57,321 nt of DNA from Planctomycetaceae bacterium. GTDB taxonomy: Bacteria > Planctomycetota > Planctomycetia > Pirellulales > UBA1268. The stretch covers positions 1 through 57,321 of the forward strand of contig JAJTED010000030.1 in the NCBI GenBank assembly GCA_021300535.1, read 5' to 3'. This document shows, in pieces, positions 18,041 to 27,021 of the stretch (positions are counted from its first letter, which is position 1; every line of letters begins with the position of its first letter). The position numbers were made by a program, and so were the translations under genes. The notes under the pieces were generated by a model. It did not search any database. It had not been told where the DNA came from and saw nothing but the letters and a program-made list of their open reading frames with translations.

Positions 18041-19795
18041 TCATGGAATCGAGAAGATCCGGGCCGGCCCGGTCACCAACGGGCCCTTGAAGGCATACCA
18101 CTCGCGGGCAAGCAGGGACGGCCGCGGCATGTCAGACGACTTCACGTCGATGCGGAGGTCGCCCGGGCTGTTGCCCCAGTAGCCGCGGATGTCGACCGTG
18201 GCCCCCTGGGCGATCCAGATTTGGACCGGCCCGGTGTCCACCTCAAAGTCGAAGATTTCACGATCGCGGGCCGTGCTGTTGGTCATGTCGATCTCGAGCC
18301 GGCCGCTGAGCTGCAGCAGGCTCGTGCTGAGGTTGAGCCCGTCCTCCACGGGAGCGAAGACCCGCACCGACTCCATCGCGATGCTCGCGTTGGTGAGATC
18401 GAAGCCGTCGTCGCCCGAGTGATTGACGGTCACCGTCCTGACCCTCCACTCCTGAAACACCGCGCCGACCACCGACACGGCGTCGATGTCGTCCCGCGTG
18501 TTGCCGTCACCGTCGCCGCCGCGCGGGTCCGTTCGACCCAGATAGTTGGCCGTGATGCTTTCGGCAACGAACGACCAACTGATCGACTGCCGGCGGAGGT
18601 TCTGGGATGACACGTTGTCTTTCGTCGCGGTCCGCGTGCCGCCGCAGAAGAAGACGCCGCCGTTGTTGGCCACCGCCACCGGCTGGTTGGCGTCATCGGC
18701 CGCCTGGAAGACGACGTTTTGCGCCCGGAGCGACGATCCCGCGTCGAAAATCAGGGCCCGGGCCGTGAGCAGCCGCCAGCGTCCTGCGCCGTTGCGGATC
18801 CGCACCTCGACGCCGTCTTCGATGGTCAGCGTCACGCCCCGCCGCACATGCACCTCGGCCGTGATCACGTAGATCGCGCCCGCGGAAAACGTCACGTCGC
18901 CGGTGAGGTCGCTCGACAGCTCGACGAACCCATTGACCGCAGGCGGGAGGACGAACGGCGGCAGCGACTGCACGACGGAAGCCTGAGCCGCGGGCGGCGG
19001 CACGATCGCCATTGGCGAAACCGAAGCGAACACCACGGGCGTCACCGCAATCGGGGCGACCACGGGTGGCGGGGCCAGGGTCACGCCCACGGAGATCGCC
19101 GACGGATTGGCCCCCACGCCACCGACGGCCCGGATCGCGGCGGCACGGCTGCCTGCCCGCACGGCGCCGGTCGAAAAGAGGAGCGTGACCGGCGTCTCGG
19201 GGCCGCCGTTCGGGGCGCCGACCTTTGTCGAGACGGCATACCACCCGGCCGCCGGCGCCCCGGCGGGCTGGCCGGCCACGGTGATCCGCGCCGCGACGCG
19301 GTTGGTGGCCGCTGCGGCCAGGGATAGCGCCGCAGCGTCGCTTGGCTGCGGCTGGCCGCCACGGATTGCGACCGTCTGGCCGCCGAGAGAAAGATCGATC
19401 CGGACGTTCGCCCGCGCGGGCATGAATGTCGGCGCCTGCCTGCCATTCCAATAGGTCAGGCCACCCGTGGCCTCGAGCCGCAGAGAAGTCGCGTCGGGGA
19501 GCGACGGCACGACGACGTCGACGGACGAGGTCCAGGCGCGATGCTTCGCCGTGAAGGCCGCGACGACGGCGGCGGACGAAGTCGTCAGTGCGGCGACCTG
19601 CCCAGGACGTGGCGGGGCAACAGCCGCGAGCAGCACCGGAGCAGGCCCATCGCCCAGGGGCGGCGGCGTCTCCGGCAGCACGGACGAGCTGGCGAGGTTG
19701 ACCCGCGACTCGAGCCGCTCCACGCCCATGCCGTTATCCGCGCGAAGTGATGAAGTCGCAGATAAGAGCCGCTGGCCGAACAGGATTTTGATCAT
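18041..19795 (-). CDS. LEPR-XLL-like secreted protein with parallel beta-helix-like region
   Basis: 584 residues. The leader (MIKILFGQRLLSA) is followed by RLESRVNLA, the same LExRxNLA motif as in the downstream neighbour. The middle is Ala/Pro/Val-rich. The C-terminal part (about 330-560) has short beta-strand patterns typical of right-handed beta-helices (GDVTFSAGAIYVI, GVTLTIEDGVEVRI, NVVFQAADD, SGDDGFDLTN, VEDGLNLSTS), as in right-handed-repeat proteins. Probably a surface protein. The ATG at 19795 was chosen because the leader starts there. No catalytic motif was recognised. It is probably co-transcribed with the FG-GAP protein downstream. Confidence 0.7.
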   Translation of the reverse strand: MIKILFGQRLLSATSSLRADNGMGVERLESRVNLASSSVLPETPPPLGDGPAPVLLAAVAPPRPGQVAALTTSSAAVVAAFTAKHRAWTSSVDVVVPSLPDATSLRLEATGGLTYWNGRQAPTFMPARANVRIDLSLGGQTVAIRGGQPQPSDAAALSLAAAATNRVAARITVAGQPAGAPAAGWYAVSTKVGAPNGGPETPVTLLFSTGAVRAGSRAAAIRAVGGVGANPSAISVGVTLAPPPVVAPIAVTPVVFASVSPMAIVPPPAAQASVVQSLPPFVLPPAVNGFVELSSDLTGDVTFSAGAIYVITAEVHVRRGVTLTIEDGVEVRIRNGAGRWRLLTARALIFDAGSSLRAQNVVFQAADDANQPVAVANNGGVFFCGGTRTATKDNVSSQNLRRQSISWSFVAESITANYLGRTDPRGGDGDGNTRDDIDAVSVVGAVFQEWRVRTVTVNHSGDDGFDLTNASIAMESVRVFAPVEDGLNLSTSLLQLSGRLEIDMTNSTARDREIFDFEVDTGPVQIWIAQGATVDIRGYWGNSPGDLRIDVKSSDMPRPSLLAREWYAFKGPLVTGPARIFSIP

Positions 19796-20165
19796 GCCCA
19801 ACCGCCTTCGCTCGAGACTACCGAGCCGCTCGTGACCAGTCAAACTTCGAGTTTTAACCCACGGGAGCCGGATTTCGGAATCTCCGGCGTTGGCTTGATC
19901 ACGTCGGCGGAGGCCAAGACGACGCCGCGACGAACCATCGGCATCGTGAACCCCAATCCTCTCCTGAGGCGACGGCACTGGGCGAAAAAATCGGGAATAA
20001 CTCCCCAGCAGACCAGGCGTCGCGGTTTGAGAGTTGCAGGTGAGCCCACCCGGGCGCGGTCAGCGACCTGAAAACGCGGGCGGAAGCGGCATTGATCAGG
20101 CTATCCTACGGGGGCCGGACTATGCTTTCGGGCTCCTCGCCCCTACCCACGACGATGCTGGCATC
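19796..20165 (+). other. Intergenic region between divergent genes
   Basis: 370 bp upstream of both the LEPR-XLL-like gene (minus) and the SDR gene (plus). It has a lower-GC patch with AAAAAATCGGGAATAACT near 19984. No gene is supported in it. The promoters of both genes should lie here, but no box pair is clear enough to call. Confidence 0.4.
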
Positions 20166-20960
20166 ATGCTGAAAGCCTACGCGGGTCAGTGGTGTCTTAT
20201 CACCGGGGCCTCCTCGGGCATCGGAGCCGAGTTTGCCCGGCAGTTGGCCGTCCGGGGAATGCATTGCGTGCTGGCGGCCCGACGGGAAGATCGCCTGCGG
20301 GCCTTGGCGCAGGAACTCGGGGCGGCCCACGGCACCCGCTGCGAGATCGTTTCCGCCGACCTGTCACAACCCCGTGCGGGTCGGGAACTGCTCGCCGAGG
20401 TGTCCCAGCGCGGCATCGCTGTGGAGCTGCTGGTCAACAACGCGGGGTTCGGGATGGTTTCGTCCCTGGATGAGACCGACGTCGCGCGGGCCCTGGAGTT
20501 GATCCAGGTCAATGTCGCGGGCCTGACCGAGCTGACGCTTCTGGCTGCGAAGGAGATGGCGCACCGCGGGCACGGCGGAATCATCAACATCGGATCGATC
20601 GTGTCGTTCCAGCCCGTGGGCTACATGGCGGTCTACGCGGCGAGCAAGGCGTACGTGCTGCATTTCAGCGAGGCGCTGTGGGCGGAGCTTCGGGCCCATG
20701 GCGTCACGGTCACGACCCTCTGCCCGGGAACGACGCGGACCGAGTTCTTCGACCAGTCTGGGGTTCCCGGATGGGCCGAGCGAAACCGCGGCCAGGATGT
20801 GACGTCGGTGGTCCGCACCGGACTGAAGGCCTTCGATTCCGGACGCCACTATGTGGTCTCGGGATGGACCAACTATCTCGTGTCGCTCGCCGTGCGGCTG
20901 GCCACGCGGGCCACGGTGGTCAAATCGAGCATGTCGGTCTTCCGCCCGCGGCGCCCGTGA
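20166..20960 (+). CDS. Short-chain dehydrogenase/reductase (SDR)
   Basis: 264 residues, classical SDR. Cofactor motif TGASSGIG is at residues ~14-21, NNAG at ~92, catalytic Ser in NIGSIVSF, and catalytic Tyr/Lys in YAASKAY. An Arg-rich stretch after beta-2 (AARREDRL) suggests NADPH. The C-terminus (FRPRRP) follows a hydrophobic helix, as in membrane-associated DltE/YqjQ-like SDRs. The ATG at 20166 places the Rossmann motif correctly. A diverged and truncated copy of the first ~157 bp of this gene occurs 4.1 kb downstream at 24342. Confidence 0.88.
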   Translation: MLKAYAGQWCLITGASSGIGAEFARQLAVRGMHCVLAARREDRLRALAQELGAAHGTRCEIVSADLSQPRAGRELLAEVSQRGIAVELLVNNAGFGMVSSLDETDVARALELIQVNVAGLTELTLLAAKEMAHRGHGGIINIGSIVSFQPVGYMAVYAASKAYVLHFSEALWAELRAHGVTVTTLCPGTTRTEFFDQSGVPGWAERNRGQDVTSVVRTGLKAFDSGRHYVVSGWTNYLVSLAVRLATRATVVKSSMSVFRPRRP

Positions 20961-21117
20961 TGCGGCTCGTCAGGCCAGGGCCGCCGGCACCGCCCCCGCC
21001 CGGAGCGTCACTCGCATCGTGTCGGTGCAGGCGTCGACGGTTGCGCCCGCCCGGACAGCCCAGTGGAAGCCCACGGCGCGGTGGCGCGACCGCGTGCCGC
21101 GGAAGACCGCCCCGCCT

Positions 21118-22776
21118 TCAGCCGACGGTCGAAACGACGTCGGCGAGATACCGCTCGAGATCCGGCCCCAGTCCGCCAGCCCGGATCGCCTCGTCCACCT
21201 GCGCTCGGAGGGCCTCGACGCACTCCGCCGGCGTGGCCTCGTCGGGCAGTCCGACGACCGCGTCGAGCGGGTTGTCGGTGTCACCAGAGAGAAACCGGAA
21301 CAGCTGGTTGATCGAGGCCAGGAGCGGACTGTTCGTGCGCGTGGCGGTGTCTTCCAGCAGCGTCCCGACCAGCTCGGCGTTCAGCGCCAGCCGCCGCTGA
21401 ACCTCCGCGGCCGTGGCGGCCCGGAAGCCCGACTCGTCCTTGAGCGATGCGAATCGTTCCGCATCGATCGCGAGCACGTCGAGACGACAGGCGGCCGTGG
21501 CCATGACGGTCGCGACCGCCGGCTGGCCGCGCCACATGCCGATCTCGCCGAGAACGGTGGGCGCGGCGAGCGTCGCGACCTGAACCGGCACGGGCGCGGC
21601 GGCGGTGGACCGCATCACCGCCAGCGGGGATGAAGCCGACAGCACGACGTACATCTCGCCCACCGTCTGTCCCTGCCGGATGAGCGCGTCGCCCGCGGCG
21701 AGGTCGATGTCGCGACGCTCGAACGGGCGGCCCGTGCCGTCGCCGCCGTCGAGCAAGTGGAGCAGGATGGCGCCGATGAGGCGGTCCGCGGTGAGGTCGG
21801 CGGGGGCGGCGCGGTAGGCGGCCTGCAACGCGGCCACGTCGGGCCGCCGCCGGATCGCGTCCCGCGCGGACGACCGGGTCCGAGGCTCCCAGATCGTCGG
21901 CGTGCGCACGAGCCGCGCATGCCAATCCACCCGCTGTTCCTCGAGCGCGGCGGGAATCTGTCCGCCCGGAAACAGCAGGTCGCGGGTCGGCGGATCGAAG
22001 TGCCGCGCCACGTGGCCGGCGACCGTGGTGTCGGCCATTGCCGCCGTCAACGGCACGATCCGCCGGGCGATCTCCTGGCCCATGCGCCGCACCCGCGGCG
22101 ACGGGGGCCGCTCCTCCAGGCGGCGCTCGTACGCGTCGCGAAACCGCTCGTGAGCGGCGAGATCGCGGGGCCCGCGGGCGAGGCCGGTGAGCCCGGCGAC
22201 CTGGTAGAGGATCGTGCACAACTCGGTGGCGATCAGCCGGCCGCGAGCGCCGTCCGGTCGCACGCCGCAGGCGGCGTAGCCCCGCCGGAGCGACTCGATG
22301 AACGCCGTCGCGACATAGGCGTAATCGGCCTCGTATCCGGGCAGCACGCGAACGCCCCCCGCGTCGCGTCGCACCACGCCCGCGACATGGTGCCGAAGGT
22401 TGACAAGCCCCACGAGTTCCTCGAGCGCGGTCGCGTCTCTCGAGAGCCGGAGCGCACCGCTGAAGAAGTCGCCCGTGCCGAAGATCCGCTCACCGGCGCG
22501 GAAGTGCCCCTCGTTGCGATACGACGTGGTCACGATCGAGCCGACCCGCAGCGACCCGTAGATGCCCCCCCAGGCGAAGCCGATCGCGTCGCGAAGATAG
22601 CGGCCGCGGTGGACGCGGAGGTTGCGCAGCGTGCAGAAGTGCCATGCCAGGCGACGCATGGCCGAGCGCCGCACGTCGTCCCAGTTCAGGGCGTCGAGCG
22701 GGGCGACGTCGCGGGACGAGACATAGGCCTCGAAGGTGCCCAGCGCGGCGCCGGCGGTGCGGGATGCTGTCGACAT
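21118..22776 (-). CDS. MpaB/DUF2236-like oxygenase-type protein with C-terminal cyclic-nucleotide-binding-like domain
   Basis: 552 residues. The N-terminal ~290 residues resemble the MpaB/latex-clearing (DUF2236) family: a helical domain with the His pair LRHHVAG (129-130), then GYEADYAYVATAFIES, a possible heme-protein signature. Residues ~335-450 form a CNB-like domain: RQGQTVGEMYVV, then GEIGMWRGQPAVATV, which matches the phosphate-binding cassette pattern. The Arg that normally contacts the cyclic phosphate (PRxAT) is replaced by Ala420. The ATG at 22776 was chosen; a GTG at 22848 is possible. With a cyclase and a phosphodiesterase 10 kb away a cAMP link is tempting, but the missing Arg weakens it. 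Heme binding is not shown. Confidence 0.6.
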   Translation of the reverse strand: MSTASRTAGAALGTFEAYVSSRDVAPLDALNWDDVRRSAMRRLAWHFCTLRNLRVHRGRYLRDAIGFAWGGIYGSLRVGSIVTTSYRNEGHFRAGERIFGTGDFFSGALRLSRDATALEELVGLVNLRHHVAGVVRRDAGGVRVLPGYEADYAYVATAFIESLRRGYAACGVRPDGARGRLIATELCTILYQVAGLTGLARGPRDLAAHERFRDAYERRLEERPPSPRVRRMGQEIARRIVPLTAAMADTTVAGHVARHFDPPTRDLLFPGGQIPAALEEQRVDWHARLVRTPTIWEPRTRSSARDAIRRRPDVAALQAAYRAAPADLTADRLIGAILLHLLDGGDGTGRPFERRDIDLAAGDALIRQGQTVGEMYVVLSASSPLAVMRSTAAAPVPVQVATLAAPTVLGEIGMWRGQPAVATVMATAACRLDVLAIDAERFASLKDESGFRAATAAEVQRRLALNAELVGTLLEDTATRTNSPLLASINQLFRFLSGDTDNPLDAVVGLPDEATPAECVEALRAQVDEAIRAGGLGPDLERYLADVVSTVG

Positions 22777-22960
22777 CGGCGCGGGGGCGGGCCGTGCTCC
22801 ACCGCGAACCTTCTCGGGAAAGACCCGAGCAACGAGGCTCGCAGGCACGGGAAAACGTAGCCCGGTCGATGGTTCCTCTGCAACCGGGGGCCGCTCGATC
22901 GCGGGCCGCTACGGCCACCGATCCGCGTCACGCGAGGGGAGAAAACCTGCGACCGCCGCG

Positions 22961-24223
22961 TCAGCTCAGGCGGCGGATGAGCCACCAGCCGACGGCCAGC
23001 TGCGCGATCAGCGCGAGGAGCCCGGACTGCGGGCTGCCCGTCGCCAGTTGCAGCCCGCCGAATGCGAGGCTCGCGGCGCAGCCCGAGAGCTTCGTGCCGA
23101 CCTGCAAGAGACCGAACGACACGCCAGCATGGCCGGGCGGGGCCAGCACGGCGACGGCCGCGCGCAGCAGGCTCTGAATGCCCCCGAGCACCAGCGCCAG
23201 CAGGACGGCGAGACCATAGAGTTGCTGCGTCGAGTTCACGAACCAGGCGACCACGAGCACGCCGATCCAGCCGCCGAAGCAGAGCACAGTGGCCGGCCTC
23301 CTGCCGAACCGCGTCGAGAGCCAGCCGACGATGATCGCGCCGGGCAGAGCCACCGCCTGCACGAGGAGCACGAGCCGCACGAGCGCGGGGCCGTCGAGGT
23401 CGAACCGCTGCAAGGCGAGACTCGAAAACTGCGCGATCGCCGTCTGCACGCCGCCGAGGGCGAGCATCGCACCGCCGAGGACTGCGGCGAACGCGCGGTC
23501 CGCGGAACCGGGCGCCGCGCGGCACAGGCTCGAGGCGAATGCACCGAGTTCGCGGCCGGGCGTGGCGGCATGCCGTGCGCCGCTGCCATGGTCGAATCGG
23601 GCGACGGCTGCCGGCACGGAGAACACGAGCCACCAGGCCGCCGTGACGGCGAAGGCGAGCCGGACGCCGCCCGCCTCGTCGAGACCGAGGCGGGCATGGG
23701 CGGTGAAGACGGCCGTGGCGATCACCAGCGCGATCGCGCCGCCCGCATAGCCGGCGGCGAAGCCGTAGGCGGAAAGCCGATCGGCATCCCGATCACCGGC
23801 GATGCGTCGCAGCAGGCTGCCGGTGAACACCTGCGCGACGTCGAACCCGACACATGCCGCGACGACCGCGGCCACGACGGCGATCCGGGCCTGGGGCGGC
23901 GCGGCTGCCAGCATGAGGAAGCCCCCGGCGCCCACGCAGGTGGCGATGATCAGCGCCCGCTGGTGGCCGTCACGGCGATCCGCCCAGGCGGCGACCCACG
24001 GCACCAGCACGGCCGACGCGAGCATCGCCGCCGCGAGCGTCCAGGCCCAGATGACCCCGGCCTCGACGCCCCACACATGCTTCGCGAACACCAGGTTCTC
24101 GACATAGGCCACGACGAGCGTGATCAGCACCGTTGAGAACGCGCTGGCGGCCCAGTCGAGCAGGATCCAGGCACGGCGGGCGAAGCGGCCGTGGCGTGAC
24201 AACGGAGGCGGTTGGTGGGTCAT
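22961..24223 (-). CDS. MFS transporter, UMF1/Atg22-like
   Basis: 420 residues, about 12 hydrophobic segments. The N-terminal [19 protein letters not shown] corresponds to the DWANSAY-type signature of the UMF1/Atg22 branch of the major facilitator superfamily. [11 protein letters not shown] is the loop 2-3 motif, and [10 protein letters not shown] its second-half counterpart. The ATG at 24223 begins just before the first hydrophobic segment. Members are thought to move amino acids or other small metabolites across the membrane; no substrate can be deduced. It lies 184 bp upstream of the MpaB-like gene on the same strand. Confidence 0.8.
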   Translation of the reverse strand: MTHQPPPLSRHGRFARRAWILLDWAASAFSTVLITLVVAYVENLVFAKHVWGVEAGVIWAWTLAAAMLASAVLVPWVAAWADRRDGHQRALIIATCVGAGGFLMLAAAPPQARIAVVAAVVAACVGFDVAQVFTGSLLRRIAGDRDADRLSAYGFAAGYAGGAIALVIATAVFTAHARLGLDEAGGVRLAFAVTAAWWLVFSVPAAVARFDHGSGARHAATPGRELGAFASSLCRAAPGSADRAFAAVLGGAMLALGGVQTAIAQFSSLALQRFDLDGPALVRLVLLVQAVALPGAIIVGWLSTRFGRRPATVLCFGGWIGVLVVAWFVNSTQQLYGLAVLLALVLGGIQSLLRAAVAVLAPPGHAGVSFGLLQVGTKLSGCAASLAFGGLQLATGSPQSGLLALIAQLAVGWWLIRRLS

Positions 24224-24341
24224 GCCGACGAATCCAGGCGGGACCGAAGTCCGGAAACGCCGCGGCGACCGCTGGCGGTCGGGCCGTCGGCAGGGCTCTG
24301 CTTCCGAGCTGCTCACCCAGGCCCACCGCGGGTCTCACATC

Positions 24342-24499
24342 GTGCTGAAAGCCTACGCGGGTCGCTGGTGTCTTGTCACCGGGGCCTCCTCGGCCATCGG
24401 AGCCGAGCTTGCCCGGCCGTTGGCCGCCCGGGGAATGCATGGCGGGCTGGTGGCCCGACGGGAAGATCGCCTGCGGGCATTTGGCACACGAACTCGGGG
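24342..24499 (+). pseudogene. Truncated, frameshifted duplicate of the SDR 5' end
   Basis: This stretch repeats the first ~157 bp of the SDR gene at 20166-20322. The translation from GTG 24342 reads [20 protein letters not shown], against LKAYAGQWCLITGASSGIGA in the intact copy, then EDRLRA. A one-base insertion after GCGGGC shifts the frame, and resemblance ends after GAACTCGGGG at 24499. Weaker similarity extends ~40 bp upstream of the start in both copies. The glycine-rich motif has lost a key Gly (SSAIGA). It ends just before the ankyrin acyltransferase gene, whose canonical start appears to be missing. Confidence 0.85.
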
Positions 24500-24792
24500 C
24501 CGTGATCGGCGGCAGAATCGTCGAGCGCATCGTTGGCCAGTGCCTCGAGAGCGCCGCTCAGGAGCCTGAGGCGCATCGCCTGCGCATGCCAAGCCAACGC
24601 TGGTGCGCGGCCGAGGCCGGATCCTGCCCGGCACCCGCTTGCCCGTGAGCCGCGGGCCAGCCTATCCTGCGACGGCGTCTCGGTCGCGAGAGATGGCCAC
24701 GCCCAGCGGATCTCGACGTCATTTCCACTGCACCGCATGCACCCGCCGTCGCATCGCGGCGCATCGATCTCGATGCCCTGCGGAGCTTCGCC

Positions 24793-26343
24793 ATGCTGCT
24801 GGGCGTCGCCCTGCATGCGGCGCTGAGCTTCGTGCCGTTTCCCTGGCCCGTGCGCGACACCGAGCGGAGCGACCTGCTGGTCCTGATCATCGGGGCCGTG
24901 CATGGCTTCCGGATGCCACTCTTCTTCCTGCTGAGCGGCTATTTCACGATGCTCGTCTTCAGCCGCCGCGGGCTGGCGAGCCTGCTCGAGCAGCGGTTCA
25001 CGCGGATTTTCCTGCCGCTGGTCATCGCCACCCTCACGATCGTGCCGCTCGACACGGCGATCGAGGGCCATGCCTTGCGAACGAACCGGCGTGATCCCGC
25101 CCTCGTCGCCATGCTCTCGGGCGACGAGGCGGCGGTGCGTCAGCGGCTTGCGTCACCCGGTGCGGCCGACCGCAAGGACGCCTTCTGGGGCCTCACGCCG
25201 CTTGCGTGGGCCACGATGCGCGGTGACCCAGGAATCGTGGCGGCCGTGCTCGACTCCGGCGGCGATCCCAGCGAACGGGATGGCGGCGGCAACACGCCGC
25301 TTCACCATGCCGCCTATTTTGGTCGGGACGCGTCGGCCAGGCTCCTGATCGATCGGGGGGCGGACTCGACCGCCACGAACACGGTCGGCCGGCTGCCGGC
25401 GGCGATGATGAGCCTTCCGGCCGATCTCGTCAGCGAACTCGCGCCCCTCTTCGACATGCATCCGGTCGGCGTCGACGAGGTTCTCGCCGGCCGCGAGCGG
25501 CTGGGTGCCCTCCTGCTCACGGGTCCGAATCCAGAGGGCACGCTCGGCGGGCCGCTCGACCGGGCGACGCTCGCCTGGTCCGCGATCCTGTCGGCGGAAT
25601 GGCTCCGGGTGCACGTCGGCTCATGGTCGTTGCACCTCGTGCAGACGAACGTCTTCCACCACCTCTGGTTCCTCTGGTTTCTCTGCTGGCTGGTCGCCGC
25701 CTTCGCGTTCCTCGCCGCGACGGGCCTCCTGCCGACGGGCCGCCACCGCTGGTGGCTGGTGGCGGTCTCGTGCGTGCCGCAACTCGTGATGGGCATGTCG
25801 ATGACAGCGGGCTACGGCCCCGACACATCGTTCGGGATTCTGCCACGGCCGCACGTGCTCGCCTTTTACGCCTGCTTCTACTTCTTCGGCATCGCGACCT
25901 TCGCCGCGGAGGGCCTCGACACACGACTCGGCCGTCACTGGAAGCTGCTGCTGCCGACTGCGGTCGCGCTGTTCGTGGTCGGCATCGCGACGATGCACGA
26001 CCGGCTGCTCGCCAGCGTGCTCCAGCCCGCCTACGCGTGGGCGATGTCACTGGGGCTGATCGGGCTGTTCACCCGGTTCTGTTCCCGGCCCAGCCCGCTC
26101 GTGTCGTGGCTGGCCGACGCCTCGTACTGGATGTACCTCGTGCACCCGCCGCTCGTGATGCTGGCGCAGATGATCGTCCGCTCGTGGCCCATGCCCGCAG
26201 ACCTGAAGTTTCTCGTCGTCATGGCGCTGGTGACGCCGGTGCTGCTGCTCAGCTACCGCTATGGCGTCCGCCACACGGCGATCGGCAGCCTGCTCAACGG
26301 CCCGCGCGGCGTCGCTCAGCACCGCACCAGGCCTGCGCGATAG
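24793..26343 (+). CDS. Membrane acyltransferase (acyltransferase 3/OpgC-like) with embedded ankyrin repeats; start uncertain
   Basis: 516 residues from the ATG at 24793. The first helices match the acyltransferase-3/OpgC family (LLGVALHAALSFVPF, HGFRMPLFFLLSGYF), followed by RRGLASLLEQRFTRIFLPL. At residues ~127-205 there are ankyrin-type repeats (WGLTPLAWATMRGDPGIVAAVLDSG; NTPLHHAAYFGRDASARLL), placed where a loop between membrane helices is expected. The membrane part resumes at ~270 (FHHLWFLWFLCWLV) and ends with YWMYLVHPPLVML, typical of the family. In-frame codons upstream encode RRIDLDALRSFA, the conserved N-terminal catalytic-region phrase, so the true protein begins earlier. No ATG, GTG or TTG exists in that frame between the stop at 24646 and 24793. 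An ATG at 24693 lies in another frame. Confidence 0.8.
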   Translation: MLLGVALHAALSFVPFPWPVRDTERSDLLVLIIGAVHGFRMPLFFLLSGYFTMLVFSRRGLASLLEQRFTRIFLPLVIATLTIVPLDTAIEGHALRTNRRDPALVAMLSGDEAAVRQRLASPGAADRKDAFWGLTPLAWATMRGDPGIVAAVLDSGGDPSERDGGGNTPLHHAAYFGRDASARLLIDRGADSTATNTVGRLPAAMMSLPADLVSELAPLFDMHPVGVDEVLAGRERLGALLLTGPNPEGTLGGPLDRATLAWSAILSAEWLRVHVGSWSLHLVQTNVFHHLWFLWFLCWLVAAFAFLAATGLLPTGRHRWWLVAVSCVPQLVMGMSMTAGYGPDTSFGILPRPHVLAFYACFYFFGIATFAAEGLDTRLGRHWKLLLPTAVALFVVGIATMHDRLLASVLQPAYAWAMSLGLIGLFTRFCSRPSPLVSWLADASYWMYLVHPPLVMLAQMIVRSWPMPADLKFLVVMALVTPVLLLSYRYGVRHTAIGSLLNGPRGVAQHRTRPAR

Positions 26344-26617
26344 AGCTTGTCGAACACTCAATGGCGGCCCACAGGGGCTGCGATCTCGCCACGAATCCGT
26401 CCGGTCGCGGGATCGCCCGACGGCGCATGAACGTCGATGCTGGACAGAACCTCGACTGGCGACCACGACGCCGGCTCGATGGCGGCGGTGCGTTGAACGC
26501 GGCGACCGGCCGACCTGGCCCCGCCACGATACATCCGGATCTGCCCCATTCAGTGCCGCGGCTACGTGGCGAAACGGCGGGCTGCCGACCTGCCCGCATC
26601 GAGCGCGGCTGAAACGC

Positions 26618-26662
26618 AAAAAACCCCCGCAAAGCCCGGCCGAGCCGGGACTTCGCAGGGGT
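26618..26662 (-). terminator. Rho-independent terminator of tRNA-Cys
   Basis: Read on the minus strand, a long GC-rich stem (CCCCTGCGAAG-type arm pairing with CTTTGCGGGGG, loop CTCGG) is followed by a run of T. It starts about 12 nt past the tRNA 3' end. Confidence 0.85.
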
Positions 26663-26673
26663 CTTCTGTTGAG

Positions 26674-26745
26674 AGGCTCCGGTCGGAGTCGAACCGACGA
26701 TGGCGGATTTGCAATCCGCTGCCTTAGCCACTTGGCTACGGAGCC
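26674..26745 (-). tRNA. tRNA-Cys (GCA)
   Basis: 72 nt. Acceptor stem GGCTCCG/CGGAGCC with discriminator U, D-arm with GCCAAGTGGC, anticodon loop ATTGCAAAT giving anticodon GCA, and T-arm GGTTCGACTCC. The discriminator U is the usual one for tRNA-Cys. The 3' CCA is not encoded. A strong terminator follows. Confidence 0.95.
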
Positions 26746-26763
26746 GGGTATGAATCGTCGTTT

Positions 26764-26793
26764 ACGCTACGGCAGGTTGGGCCGCCTGGTCAA
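26764..26793 (-). promoter_or_regulatory. Probable sigma-70 type promoter of tRNA-Cys
   Basis: On the minus strand TTGACC (-35), an 18-nt spacer and TAGCGT (-10), ending 18 nt before the mature tRNA 5' end. Confidence 0.5.
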
Positions 26794-26919
26794 GTTGCGC
26801 ACGTCGCGAAGACGCTGCCGGTCCTGCCGCGGATGGCGGTCCTACCGGGCACGCTAGGCATCGGCCAGCGGAGGCCCCGGGCTTCAATCCGTTCCTTCTC
26901 CGGCCGCCACGGCCGGCCT

Positions 26920-26949
26920 TTGGTCGGGGGCCGTCACTGCCGATATAGT
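26920..26949 (+). promoter_or_regulatory. Probable promoter of the gnd operon
   Basis: TTGGTC (-35), 18-nt spacer and TATAGT (-10), 72 nt before the gnd start codon. Divergent from the tRNA-Cys promoter. Confidence 0.5.
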
Positions 26950-27021
26950 CTGCGGCATCGCGCCACTCCCCCACCTTTTCATGCTGCGGCCGCCGGCCGC
27001 GGCCCCAGGAGCATCCCCCGA

